A stretch of DNA of 40,014 nt from Acetofilamentum sp. (GTDB lineage: Bacteria > Bacteroidota > Bacteroidia > Bacteroidales > JAADGE01), in contig DYOJ01000001.1 in assembly GCA_020720705.1 (NCBI GenBank), positions 1 to 40,014 on the forward strand, written 5' to 3'. The position numbers were made by a program, and so were the translations under genes. Shown here piece by piece: positions 24,109 to 32,356 of the stretch (within the stretch, counting starts at the first letter, position 1; every line of letters begins with the position of its first letter). The notes under the pieces were generated by a model. That model was not told the DNA's origin and did not search any database. It saw only the letters and a list, made by a program, of their open reading frames with translations.

Positions 24109-24191
24109 ACTTTCGATTTGAAAAAAGAGTATAATTGACATAAAATCAAGTATTTATACGTTTTCTGACAGGCACTATTTATGAACAAAGT

Positions 24192-26159
24192 CTATTTCCG
24201 CAGAATTATTTTCTCGGCTACTCGTGCCTTTCCTTCGCCATGTGAGACAAAATATATCCCTGTTGGAAACTCACCCAAGTCCGTTTCTATTTTAGATTCA
24301 TCATTTGTGGGGATTCGTTTCAGGATTTTTCCGGTCATATCTGTAACAAAAATTTCTTCCAAATCTTTAAGACCTTTAATCGTTATCGGTCCGGCGGTCG
24401 GGTTCGGGAAAATCGAGAACTTAGCCTCAGTAACTTCGGGACCGAACGCATCGTTCAAAGTGTATTCGTCTTCGCGCTTTTCATTTTCTTTATTATCAGG
24501 CTCATCTGCGGTAACACATTCGGGCAGATACAGATATTGGTCGAGCAGACGGATGAGTAGTTTATTCATAGATTCGACATCAAATTTATCGGTTGTCGGT
24601 TTGATATGCCCGCCGCCGACGCCGCTGTCATCTGTCAGGAAAACATAAGTTCCGTTGGTTGCGAGTGCTAATGAGCGCATAAGGTATTCGGTGCTTTTAT
24701 CGGTGCCGCTGCCCGTAATCGGGACAATTCTGATACCTTTTGAGGCTGCTTTACGAGCTAATTTTTGCATTTTGGCAACCGAGGCTTCATCATTGTGCGG
24801 CGGAGCATCTAAAACAAGAAACAAAATACGTGAGCGCGCTTCCGGACGCCATTCTAATCGGTCAATGGCTTCTTCCAAACCGGCATCCACAGCTTCGGGA
24901 AAGTCGCCGCCTCCGCCTGCTGATTGAGCTTTGATAAACTCAATGGTTTTTGAAGCATCTTCGGTAAATGCACTTGGCAGAGTCAGATATGAATCAGTAT
25001 GGTCGCGGTAAAAAACAGATGCCGTAAGCAAATTGATGTCTGTATATTTTTTTTCTAAACGTTCAATAATATCGCTCATTTCTGCTTTCAGATAAAAGAT
25101 TTCATCCCCCATCGAGCCGGTTGCATCTACCACAAAAGCAATATCAACATTTTCCTGAAATCCGCAAGCTGTCTCCATGCTTACAAAATTTATCCCTTTT
25201 TGAAATTCTCTCGGATTATGAACAAAGGCTGTTTTACCTTGATATTCAACACGCAATTCAAATTCGGGCAATGCTTTTTCTTCATAGTTGGTCATATTTA
25301 CCCAAAGTTCGGCTTTGCCGGTGTTGTCGGTTTTAGCTGCCCAGAGTGTATCTCCGAAATTTGAAAGCAAATATACAGAGGCATCGGTCAACCCTTGTTG
25401 ATTATTGTTTGTAACTTGCACACAATAACGATGTTGAGGTTTCATTCGCCAAGTGCTTATAAAACTTTGCAGATTAGAAGAATCAATATCTTTCCAAAGT
25501 TTCCATTTCATAAAATCGTTCACTTCGCCTGCGGTAAGTAGTCCTGCTTTTGCGTCATCGCCCGCCGTGCTTTCAGACGAAACAGGGATATCTTTTGGTT
25601 TTTCCTTCTTGGACGACTCTTTATCCAATCCGGAGGCATCGTCATAAACAGGCAATCCGGAACGACTACCTGACAGTGCGCGTCCGCTGCCTTTACTTGT
25701 GCGTCTGTCTTTTGTCTCCGATTTATCACCTAACGAGCGTGTTCCGAAAAAGGCTTCGCTGTGCTCCTCTTCAGAATCACCGTCTGCTGTTTCAGATGCA
25801 TATCCTATTTTTTTTTCGTCTATAGTAACACCGATTGCCGTAACAACCACTGAATCTAATACTTCTTTGCTGTCCTCCATAACGATACGAACATACTCGA
25901 GTTCTCCGATAACAATTTCCTGAGATTCGAGACCGATAAACTGCACTATCAGAATCGGATTTTCGATGGTTGCCGGAAACGTAATACTAAATTTGCCATC
26001 CGCATCGGTAAGTGTAGCAATTGCTGTATTTTTTATAGAAACAGTTGCTCCGGGTATGGGAGAATCTAAGGAATCTACAACCAGACCGGTGATGGTTTTG
26101 TCAGGTGAGCCAAATGTGAGGCTAACCAAAATGCTGAGATATAAAAAAAATGTATTCAT
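24192..26159 (-). CDS. T9SS-exported von Willebrand factor A protein with a SusC-like N-terminus
   Basis: The protein has 655 residues. A signal peptide (about 1-17) is followed by a carboxypeptidase-regulatory-like domain (about 20-96). Next comes a short segment (VLDSVVVTAIG, then DEKKIGYA, about 100-120) like the plug entry of SusC-type TonB-dependent receptors, but no barrel follows. A Ser/Lys/Asp-rich linker (120-210) and a beta-rich domain (about 240-330) lead to a VWA domain (about 337-540) with the metal-ion site D345-ATGS, a GGGGDFPEA loop and LDAPPHND near 450. The last 80 residues are a T9SS sorting domain (FSIFPNPTAG at about 581). It is probably a surface protein that binds partners through the metal-dependent VWA site. 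It lies 65 bases downstream of the acyltransferase gene on the same strand. Confidence 0.9.
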   Translation of the reverse strand: MNTFFLYLSILVSLTFGSPDKTITGLVVDSLDSPIPGATVSIKNTAIATLTDADGKFSITFPATIENPILIVQFIGLESQEIVIGELEYVRIVMEDSKEVLDSVVVTAIGVTIDEKKIGYASETADGDSEEEHSEAFFGTRSLGDKSETKDRRTSKGSGRALSGSRSGLPVYDDASGLDKESSKKEKPKDIPVSSESTAGDDAKAGLLTAGEVNDFMKWKLWKDIDSSNLQSFISTWRMKPQHRYCVQVTNNNQQGLTDASVYLLSNFGDTLWAAKTDNTGKAELWVNMTNYEEKALPEFELRVEYQGKTAFVHNPREFQKGINFVSMETACGFQENVDIAFVVDATGSMGDEIFYLKAEMSDIIERLEKKYTDINLLTASVFYRDHTDSYLTLPSAFTEDASKTIEFIKAQSAGGGGDFPEAVDAGLEEAIDRLEWRPEARSRILFLVLDAPPHNDEASVAKMQKLARKAASKGIRIVPITGSGTDKSTEYLMRSLALATNGTYVFLTDDSGVGGGHIKPTTDKFDVESMNKLLIRLLDQYLYLPECVTADEPDNKENEKREDEYTLNDAFGPEVTEAKFSIFPNPTAGPITIKGLKDLEEIFVTDMTGKILKRIPTNDESKIETDLGEFPTGIYFVSHGEGKARVAEKIILRK

Positions 26160-26224
26160 GGCTGAAAAAAATTTAATTTCTGAATGTATGATTCAGTAAA
26201 TAAAATTTTCCACAAACAGCAATA

Positions 26225-27571
26225 CTATTTTTGAATTACAGTCTGTAAAATTTCATTTCGCAAAGAAATTTGAGAAGCGTATTCAGACATTTTTTTGTTT
26301 CGGAATACTCTGAGTTGTGCTGTCAGTTTCACAAAAGCCCGATGCCAAGTAAAGGCAATTAAACCGCTGACAGGCAGGGATATAAAATACCCCAAAGCGT
26401 ACAACCAATTTCCGGAAACTACACCTAAAGCGACTGTTTGAATACCGTAAATAAACGGATAACTCAACATTCCCAGCGTAAACCGGATAGAACCCGTAAA
26501 GAGCGGTTCTTTTAATTTACGAGTTATTTTATATGGTAAAAGATAGGTAATCAAATTGTTAACTGCCCCATAAAGAAATATGGGAAGAGTGATAAGCATG
26601 AGCAACATTTTCAAAAAAATCAAGCTTAAACTTGCATTTTGTTCCACAACCCAATCTTTCAGGCGGTTAGACTTCAGAAAAGCGGAATAAGTTCTCACAT
26701 TCTCAGCAATCTTTGCAAAAACTTCAGGCGAATGTTTTGCGATTTTTTCAACACGTTCGATGGTTTGTTTATCTGCTTTAAATTTTTCTGATTGGGAAAA
26801 ATATTTCGCACCGTTAAGCCTCATGAGCGGTTTATCGCAAATATCACATAACGTTTCATAAACATCATAGTTTTCAAGGTCGTGAATATCAATCATTAAG
26901 GCTTTGATACGTAACGACATTTCGTCTCGCAGGGCAAGCATTGCTTTTTGTTCGTTTTCATAATAAAGCTCTTTATAGTCTGCTACGCGTATCGGTTTTC
27001 CGTAATTTACCTGAATAACCGACCTGAAATTGAAATAGTTGGAATAGTATATTCCTGTCGGAACAATTTGAATGCCGAGTTTGAAATCATGTTTCTTCTC
27101 AGCTTCGAACGCTACGCGCTGTATGCCTTTTTTTAGTATCCTAAGATGTCTTTTATCAATGTGTTGAGCTTCGGGAAAAATAGCGACACGTCTTCCGTGC
27201 TCTAAAACTTCGACTGATTTTTGGAATACAAGCTCGTTGAGTTCCAATTTTTCTTTTCCGTCTTGCAATCTAAAAACGGGGAGTATCTTTAAGAAAAAAA
27301 GGATTTTCGCAATGGTCGGATTCTTAAAAACATCCGAACGCGCCAGAAACACCACTTGATATTTCTGCGAGAAAATAATCGCAAGTGCGTCTAAGACTGC
27401 GTTTTGGTGATTTGGAGCAATGAGTACGGGAGCATTTTTCGGGATATTTTCCACCCCCGTAACAACAGCTTTTTTGAAAAAGAAGTATAAAAATGCAGGT
27501 CGCACATAAAATGCAAGCATATTATACCAAAAGCTGTGTTTTTCAACTTTTCCTAAGTTTAATTCCGCCAT
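26225..27571 (-). CDS. PlsC-like lysophospholipid/glycerophosphate acyltransferase with membrane tail
   Basis: The protein has 448 residues. The acyltransferase core (about 38-230) has the catalytic NHQNAVLD motif with H55 and D61, five residues apart rather than the usual four, and FPEAQH at 132-137 where the family normally has FPEG. The C-terminal part has three or four hydrophobic helices (about 320-420). The family transfers acyl chains to glycerol-phosphate or lysophospholipids at the inner membrane; the exact acceptor is not decided by sequence. The His-x5-Asp spacing also occurs in other Bacteroidetes homologues, from memory. The gene starts 12 bases after the M23 peptidase gene, so the two are probably co-transcribed. 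Confidence 0.85.
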   Translation of the reverse strand: MAELNLGKVEKHSFWYNMLAFYVRPAFLYFFFKKAVVTGVENIPKNAPVLIAPNHQNAVLDALAIIFSQKYQVVFLARSDVFKNPTIAKILFFLKILPVFRLQDGKEKLELNELVFQKSVEVLEHGRRVAIFPEAQHIDKRHLRILKKGIQRVAFEAEKKHDFKLGIQIVPTGIYYSNYFNFRSVIQVNYGKPIRVADYKELYYENEQKAMLALRDEMSLRIKALMIDIHDLENYDVYETLCDICDKPLMRLNGAKYFSQSEKFKADKQTIERVEKIAKHSPEVFAKIAENVRTYSAFLKSNRLKDWVVEQNASLSLIFLKMLLMLITLPIFLYGAVNNLITYLLPYKITRKLKEPLFTGSIRFTLGMLSYPFIYGIQTVALGVVSGNWLYALGYFISLPVSGLIAFTWHRAFVKLTAQLRVFRNKKMSEYASQISLRNEILQTVIQK

Positions 27572-27583
27572 AAACGAGGAATA

Positions 27584-28555
27584 TTATTCAAAGATATGGT
27601 CGGATGAAGAAGAGATTTTCAACATACGTTCGTATTCATCTTGGCACAGGTCGTCATAATAAAAGTTTACCGGATTTACATCGTTTCCGTTTACATGAAC
27701 TTCATAATGCAGATGGTCGCTGGTTGATAAGCCTGTACTCCCTACTGTTGCAATAACTTCGCCGCGTTTAACTTTTTGTCCGACTTCAACTTTAAGCTCA
27801 TGGCAATGTGCATAGACAGTCAAATATCCAAAACCGTGGTCAATTTTAACTACATTTCCGAATCCGTTTCCGGCATGTTGCGATTCGACCACAATACCGT
27901 CTCCGGCTGCATGAATCGGGGTGCCCCGTCTGGCTGTAAGATCAACTCCTTTATGCATACGCCAATAGTGTAATATCGGGTGAAAGCGCATTCCGTACGG
28001 ACCGAAGCGTATAAGCTCTTTGATTGAAATAGGTTGAATAGCCGGAATACATGCTGCCATCTCTTCTCGCTTACTGGCCAAGGATTTAACCTCCTCAAAC
28101 GATTCTGACTGAACAAGCATTTTTTTGGACAAGATGTCAATTTTTTCGGATGTGGACACCAAAACGTTTGCGTTTGTATATTTCTTGAATGAAGCGTATC
28201 GGTCGCTACCCCCGTAACCTGCCTTTCGTTTGGCTTCCGGAACAGGCTTTGATTGAAAAATCATTCGGTAAATCTCGTCGTCTCGTTTTTGTAACTGCGT
28301 TAATTGTTCAGCAACGGCATCTACTTCTTTATTAAGAATTTGATAATCAAACAAAATAGCTTTGTTTTCCTGTATGAGTTTTTTCTCGGCAGGGGAATCA
28401 ATGTATTGCGAAACTCCGAGAAATAAAAAAATTCCGAGTATCAGGGATACCAACAACTGCGGAAGTATATTTTTTATAATGTGTCCGAAAACACTGCGCT
28501 CTATAATGTCAAAATTTAATGTATGCGGGTTGAATTGAAATCTCACTTTCGCCAT
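27584..28555 (-). CDS. M23 family metallopeptidase, membrane anchored with coiled coil
   Basis: The protein has 323 residues. A short cytoplasmic N-terminus (1-30) precedes one membrane helix (about 31-50). A periplasmic coiled coil follows (about 55-165), then an M23 (LytM) domain (about 190-300). All zinc ligands and catalytic histidines are visible: H201 and D205 in MHKGVD, H250 in YAHCH, and H281/H283 in DHLHYEV. It is therefore predicted to be an active peptidoglycan endopeptidase, probably acting in cell-wall growth or division, rather than an inactive EnvC/NlpD-like activator. It heads a probable operon with the acyltransferase gene. Confidence 0.92.
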   Translation of the reverse strand: MAKVRFQFNPHTLNFDIIERSVFGHIIKNILPQLLVSLILGIFLFLGVSQYIDSPAEKKLIQENKAILFDYQILNKEVDAVAEQLTQLQKRDDEIYRMIFQSKPVPEAKRKAGYGGSDRYASFKKYTNANVLVSTSEKIDILSKKMLVQSESFEEVKSLASKREEMAACIPAIQPISIKELIRFGPYGMRFHPILHYWRMHKGVDLTARRGTPIHAAGDGIVVESQHAGNGFGNVVKIDHGFGYLTVYAHCHELKVEVGQKVKRGEVIATVGSTGLSTSDHLHYEVHVNGNDVNPVNFYYDDLCQDEYERMLKISSSSDHIFE

Positions 28556-28607
28556 AACTTTTACTTTTGTTCCTGACTTTCCTATCTGTTCTCAAAAAAC
28601 GTATCGG

Positions 28608-28637
28608 CAAATATAGAAATATTTTTGATTATACAAA
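28608..28637 (-). promoter_or_regulatory. promoter of the M23 peptidase-acyltransferase operon
   Basis: The minus strand reads TTTG (plus 28634-28637), then 18 bases, then TATATTTG (28608-28615), an exact Bacteroidetes -7 element. The expected start is about 45 bases before the ATG at 28555. Confidence 0.6.
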
Positions 28638-28796
28638 CGTTTTCGTAAATAATTAGACATGTTATTTGACATATATTCTCGATGTAAACTTTATTTTACC
28701 TTTAATAACTATAAGTAATCAATTGAAATACAACGAATTAATAAACATGAGGATTGTCAGTAAAATTAAACAATTATCATACAATCAATTAAACAA

Positions 28797-28822
28797 AAAT
28801 CAGGCCTAAATAAGCCTGATTT
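28797..28822 (-). terminator. Rho-independent terminator of the Crp/Fnr gene
   Basis: AAATCAGGC (28797-28805) pairs with GCCTGATTT (28814-28822) across an 8-base loop. On the minus strand the hairpin is followed by TTTTTGTTT. It lies about 30 bases beyond the stop codon at 28852. The rest of the 296-base gap towards the M23 gene holds only that gene's promoter. Confidence 0.75.
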
Positions 28823-28851
28823 CTATTTTTAGGATTGAGCAAAATAGGTAA

Positions 28852-29550
28852 CTACCCCAGCTCACTAATTTTTTCTAATTCACGGACTTTCAGAATTGTA
28901 ATTCTTCTCCCGTCAATTTTAATGACATTTTCTAAAGAAAAAGTTGATAATGTGCGAATTGCATTTGAGGTTGTCATATTTGAGAGATTTGCAAGGTCTT
29001 CGCGCGACAAATAGACTTTTAACGTTTTTCCGTCTTCTTCGTAACCGAATGTATCTGCCAAAAATATGAGTGATTCTGCCAAACGTCCGCGTATGTGTTT
29101 TTGGGTGAGCGAGACTGTGCGTTCGTTTGAGAATCCTAATTCTTGTGCCAACTCTTTGATAATCGCAAGCGAAAGGTCGGGGTTGCTGCGAATTAGCTTT
29201 TCAAGAACAGTTTTGTCTATAATGCAGATACTCGAATCTTCAATAGCGACTGCTGATGCAATATAGTTTTCTTCTGCAAACAAAGCTCTGAAACCAATAA
29301 AACCGATTGGCTTTGCCATACGAATTATTTGGTCTCTTCCGCCGACACCTTCTTTAAAGACTTTTACTTTCCCTTTACACAAGCAAATTAACCCTGACGG
29401 TTTATCGCCTTCTTTGTAAATGATTTCACCTTTTGAATAACTGGTACAGATGTTATTTTTTTTGAGCAAGTCCTGCTCTTTTGCTGTTAATACGTTAAAT
29501 ATTGACTCACTGCTTGTTAGGCAGTTTGTGCAATCTGCTTTTTTGTGCAT
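28852..29550 (-). CDS. Crp/Fnr family transcriptional regulator
   Basis: The protein has 232 residues. The N-terminus has a CTNC motif (C7, C10). A cyclic-nucleotide-binding-type beta barrel follows (about 22-125, with KGEIIYKEGD and GLICLCKGKVKVF), then a dimer helix (about 125-160). The C-terminal winged helix has LSREDLANLSNMTTSNAIRTLS as recognition region (about 180-201). Further cysteines (C35, C56, C58, C109) could support redox or metal sensing, but the spacing does not match E. coli FNR. It acts as a cytoplasmic DNA-binding dimer with unknown ligand and regulon. It is monocistronic: its own terminator lies downstream and a good -7 element with an overlapping palindrome lies upstream, suggesting autoregulation. 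Confidence 0.92.
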   Translation of the reverse strand: MHKKADCTNCLTSSESIFNVLTAKEQDLLKKNNICTSYSKGEIIYKEGDKPSGLICLCKGKVKVFKEGVGGRDQIIRMAKPIGFIGFRALFAEENYIASAVAIEDSSICIIDKTVLEKLIRSNPDLSLAIIKELAQELGFSNERTVSLTQKHIRGRLAESLIFLADTFGYEEDGKTLKVYLSREDLANLSNMTTSNAIRTLSTFSLENVIKIDGRRITILKVRELEKISELG

Positions 29551-29582
29551 GATACTTAATTTGTTTTAATGTTCCTAAGCAC

Positions 29583-29602
29583 TGTTTTAAAACACAAAAG
29601 TA
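29583..29602 (-). promoter_or_regulatory. -7 element and adjoining palindrome upstream of the Crp/Fnr gene
   Basis: The minus strand reads TACTTTTG (plus 29595-29602), an exact TAnnTTTG match. Immediately downstream lies the perfect 12-bp palindrome TGTTTTAAAACA (29583-29594), which should cover the transcription start. A regulator bound there would block initiation. No convincing TTTG at the -33 distance was seen. Confidence 0.45.
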
Positions 29603-29719
29603 GAAATTATCCCTTAAAAATAATCATTAAAAACATTTTTTTTTATATTTATTTTTAAAATTCAGTGTTTTGATTAATTTTTTGAAGAAAACTGTGATTT
29701 TTATTCAAATTGATAAAAA

Positions 29720-29753
29720 AAAGAGTGTGAATTGACCTCAATTCACACTCTTT
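29720..29753 (-). terminator. strong terminator of the exb operon
   Basis: A 15-bp perfect stem (29720-29734 with 29739-29753; arms read AAAGAGTGTGAATTG and its complement) has a 4-base loop. On the minus strand it is followed by a run of T. It begins 18 bases after the stop codon of the last exbD gene at 29771. Confidence 0.85.
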
Positions 29754-29770
29754 CTTGATTGTTGCTGCTT

Positions 29771-30238
29771 CTATTCGTTTTTTTGCCGAGTTGTATAATT
29801 TAACTTCAGAGCATTGACCTTGCGTAACTCTTGTTTAATATCTGTGATGATACCCATTTTTGTTTCGCTGTCTGCTTTCAGAGCTGTTGTCATCTTCGGA
29901 ACATTTGATGGGTCACGAAGTTCGCGCTCTCCCTCAATGAACGGAGCAATATCATTCAGTTCTGCAAATTGGTCGTTAAGTTGGATTAAGGGTTCTTTGC
30001 CCAATTTAGCCCAATATTTTTTTTGCGGCGGACCGACGTAGATGTAACTGACATTTGCCTTATCTTCCAATTTCTTAATCTCGGTAGCTTCCGGCAAACT
30101 TGTTCTTACTTTTAAATCAACTTCTTTCATAGTTGTTGCAACCATGAAAAAGAATAAAAGCATAAACACGATATCAGGTAGCGATGCTGTTGAAATTGCG
30201 GGCGTTCTGTTTCCGCCTTTTTTCTTAAATGTTGCCAT
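29771..30238 (-). CDS. ExbD/TolR family protein (second copy)
   Basis: The protein has 155 residues from the ATG at 30238 (MATFKKKGGNRTPAIS). The open frame continues upstream to 30337, but that would overlap the preceding gene by 92 bases and add a sequence unlike the family. A basic N-terminus leads to one membrane helix (about 20-40) with the proton-conducting aspartate D22 in the motif LPDIVFMLLFFFM, followed by a periplasmic domain. ExbD works with ExbB to couple proton motive force to outer-membrane transport or gliding/T9SS-like motors. It is the last gene of the exbB cluster, 7 bases after exbD copy 1, and is followed by a strong terminator. Confidence 0.9.
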   Translation of the reverse strand: MATFKKKGGNRTPAISTASLPDIVFMLLFFFMVATTMKEVDLKVRTSLPEATEIKKLEDKANVSYIYVGPPQKKYWAKLGKEPLIQLNDQFAELNDIAPFIEGERELRDPSNVPKMTTALKADSETKMGIITDIKQELRKVNALKLNYTTRQKNE

Positions 30239-30245
30239 AATCGTA

Positions 30246-30818
30246 TTATTTACTGTATGTTTTCGGTTCTGCTTCTGAAATAGCCAAAGGATAATACTTT
30301 TGGACAGCATCTTGTTGCGGCTCGTCCAAATCGTCAAACGGTTTTCCGAATTTTCGTTTAGACAAATCGTTGCGCAATTCGTTTACAGCTGCGACCAATT
30401 CGTTTTGTACGGCAATATATTTATCATAGCTCGTACCCCGGTCATTTTGCAACGACACCACTCCTTTGGAAACGTCAACTGTTCCAAAAAATTCTATCTC
30501 TTTTGATTTTCGGTCGGACAAATTCGGATTGTTGGTCGGATTGTCAAAAAATTCTTTCGTTTTTTCTCTTAACTCAGATATTTCCATCCGACTGCCTTCA
30601 ACCAATAATTGGTCGGCACGATTTATTAATACCACAAACACATCGCGCTCGCGAACATCTGTATCTTTTATCTCTTCGGGCGGAACAATTGGCGGAAGTT
30701 GTCGCATCATACCTTTGTTGGTATCCATTGTGGTGGTAACCAAGAAAAAGATGAGCAAGAGGAAGGCAATGTCAGCCATTGAGCCTGCATTTATTTCTTG
30801 TAAGGGACGTCTTGCCAT
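30246..30818 (-). CDS. ExbD/TolR family protein (first copy)
   Basis: The protein has 190 residues. The N-terminus (MARRPLQEINAGSMAD) leads into one membrane helix with the conserved aspartate D16 (MADIAFLLLIFFLV). A periplasmic domain of about 150 residues follows, including a charged C-terminal tail longer than in the usual 135-145-residue ExbD. It is one of two dissimilar ExbD proteins encoded in tandem, a common Bacteroidetes arrangement that probably gives a hetero-oligomeric stator/rod with ExbB. It lies 72 bases after the 156-residue membrane protein gene. Confidence 0.9.
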   Translation of the reverse strand: MARRPLQEINAGSMADIAFLLLIFFLVTTTMDTNKGMMRQLPPIVPPEEIKDTDVRERDVFVVLINRADQLLVEGSRMEISELREKTKEFFDNPTNNPNLSDRKSKEIEFFGTVDVSKGVVSLQNDRGTSYDKYIAVQNELVAAVNELRNDLSKRKFGKPFDDLDEPQQDAVQKYYPLAISEAEPKTYSK

Positions 30819-30890
30819 GATTTGAATATTTATTGGAAAAGTAAGGGGGAAAAACTTGAGGAGAATCTACCCCTTAATTTTCAGTTATTA

Positions 30891-31361
30891 TTATTTCAAT
30901 AATTTTGATACTTCGGCGTACAAAATTGCAGCTATTGCACCAAATATAAGAAAGTAACTCACATACAATCCGGTACCTGACCATTTTAAATTAAAATGCC
31001 CTGTAACATTATCTGTGCCTTCGTAGTTTGGCATATCTAAAGCAACATCAGACGCCATTGAATGTCCGACTAAAACTACGATAAGTAAAATTATTGCCGG
31101 AATAATGCCTATAAGTGCCTTTTTAGGGCTGTCAATAAATTTCATTCCTAAACCAAGCAGTGCAAAACCAACGGTTAAAATTGCAGCGCCGATTGCTAAT
31201 ATGTATGAGTATTTCAAAAATCGGTTTACCCAGTTGTCAGGTATCAGGGCTTCGTCTTCCACTGATGCCAAATCAAGGTAGAAAAATATCGCCACAATGA
31301 CTGCAATCGCAATTAATACGACTCGCATGATGAGAGATATTTTTGATATGTTATCGTTCAT
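30891..31361 (-). CDS. four-helix membrane protein of the exb cluster, function unknown
   Basis: The protein has 156 residues with about four hydrophobic helices (about 10-28, 47-71, 83-102, 130-152) and short charged loops. The largest loop, between helices 3 and 4, reads DMPNYEGTDNVTG. It matches no enzyme family that I recognise. Its position between exbB and exbD recurs in Bacteroidetes clusters, from memory, suggesting an accessory subunit or assembly factor of the ExbBD motor. Spacing is 34 bases from exbB, consistent with one operon. Confidence 0.8.
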   Translation of the reverse strand: MNDNISKISLIMRVVLIAIAVIVAIFFYLDLASVEDEALIPDNWVNRFLKYSYILAIGAAILTVGFALLGLGMKFIDSPKKALIGIIPAIILLIVVLVGHSMASDVALDMPNYEGTDNVTGHFNLKWSGTGLYVSYFLIFGAIAAILYAEVSKLLK

Positions 31362-31395
31362 GATTACGAATTTAGAGGGTTATGAACTTATTGGA

Positions 31396-32214
31396 CTATT
31401 TTTTAAGTTTTGACTCGTGTTTTACGAGGATGTCAATCAAAGAAATAGAAGCATCTTCCATACTGTTTACGATTGAATCAACTTTTGAAGTAATGTAGTT
31501 GTAGAAAATTTGGAGAATCATTGCAACAACAAGACCCGATACTGTGGTAATCAAAGCAACTTTAATACCGCCTGCAACCAAGCTGGGGTTCATATCGCCC
31601 GCTGTTTGGATATTATCGAACGCTTCAATCATACCGATAACTGTTCCCAAGAATCCGAGCATCGGAGCAAGTGCGATGAAAAGCGATATCCATGTTAAGC
31701 CTTTTTCGAGTAAACCCATTTGAACGCCGCCGTAAGAAATTACGGATTTTTCAACGACTTCGATACCTTGGTCGGCACGGTCTAAACCTTGATAAAAAAT
31801 ACTGGCAACGGGACCTCGAGTACTTCGGCAAACTTCTTTAGCAGCGGGAACTCCGCCGGTTTTAAGTGCTTCCTCAACGTTAGTTATCAATTTTTTGGTA
31901 TTTGTGGTAGCCAAATTAAGATAAATAATGCGTTCTATGGACAATGCCAAACCGAGAATGAGTGCAATAAGCACAAAACTCATAAAGAACGCACCCCCTT
32001 CGATGAATTTTTCTTTCAGCATTTGGTGCATACCCTTATTTTCGGCTTTCAGGGCTTCAATGTCGTCTCCTTTAATCGGAGTTGTGGTTGTTTCACTTTT
32101 TACGGTGTCTGAAACTGCCGTAAGCGTAGAATCTTTGGGCTGTGCGTTTACAATGTTACTAATGCCCAGCATTAAGAATGCGAAAATTGCGGTTACTAAA
32201 AATAATTTTTTCAT
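31396..32214 (-). CDS. MotA/TolQ/ExbB proton channel family protein
   Basis: The protein has 272 residues. An N-terminal signal-like helix (about 1-24, ending VNAQP) and a polar stretch precede the ExbB domain. This has a first helix (about 72-92), a cytoplasmic loop, then two helices (about 170-190 and 205-228) with the conserved GLLEKGLTWISLFIALAP and GTVIGMIEAF stretches. It forms the proton channel that energises ExbD-linked transport, probably with a TonB encoded elsewhere. The extra N-terminal hydrophobic segment is common in Bacteroidetes ExbB. It starts 54 bases after the tRNA-Ser gene on the same strand, with no clear promoter or terminator in between. Confidence 0.92.
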   Translation of the reverse strand: MKKLFLVTAIFAFLMLGISNIVNAQPKDSTLTAVSDTVKSETTTTPIKGDDIEALKAENKGMHQMLKEKFIEGGAFFMSFVLIALILGLALSIERIIYLNLATTNTKKLITNVEEALKTGGVPAAKEVCRSTRGPVASIFYQGLDRADQGIEVVEKSVISYGGVQMGLLEKGLTWISLFIALAPMLGFLGTVIGMIEAFDNIQTAGDMNPSLVAGGIKVALITTVSGLVVAMILQIFYNYITSKVDSIVNSMEDASISLIDILVKHESKLKK

Positions 32215-32268
32215 TTTACCGGTTTTAAAAAATTATTAAACTTCTTTTTTTGATTTTACTATTTATCG

Positions 32269-32356
32269 CGGAGAGAGCGGGATTCGAACCCGCGATGCAC
32301 TTATCATACATACACGATTTCCAATCGTGCTCCTTGAGCCACTCGGACACCTCTCC
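32269..32356 (-). tRNA. tRNA-Ser (anticodon GGA)
   Basis: The minus strand folds as a tRNA of 88 bases. The acceptor stem is GGAGAGG with TCTCTCC and the discriminator base is G. The anticodon stem-loop is CACGA-TTGGAAA-TCGTG, giving anticodon GGA. A long class II variable arm, as expected for serine, and a T arm GCGGG-TTCGAAT-CCCGC are present. The 3' CCA is not encoded. It reads UCC/UCU codons. Confidence 0.95.

Noticed and set aside
24181..24648. 155-codon plus-strand frame opposite the VWA gene
   Set aside because: It is antisense to well-supported VWA and sorting-domain codons and reads as a low-complexity Ser-rich shadow.
30239..30337. Longer N-terminus for the second ExbD
   Set aside because: It would overlap the first exbD gene by 92 bases and add 33 residues unlike ExbD; the ATG at 30238 gives the standard basic N-terminus and helix.
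30842..30876. AAGGGG...CCCCTT inverted repeat between the 156-residue gene and exbD
   Set aside because: Only six base pairs with a loop of over 20 bases and no T tract; too weak to call a terminator or attenuator.
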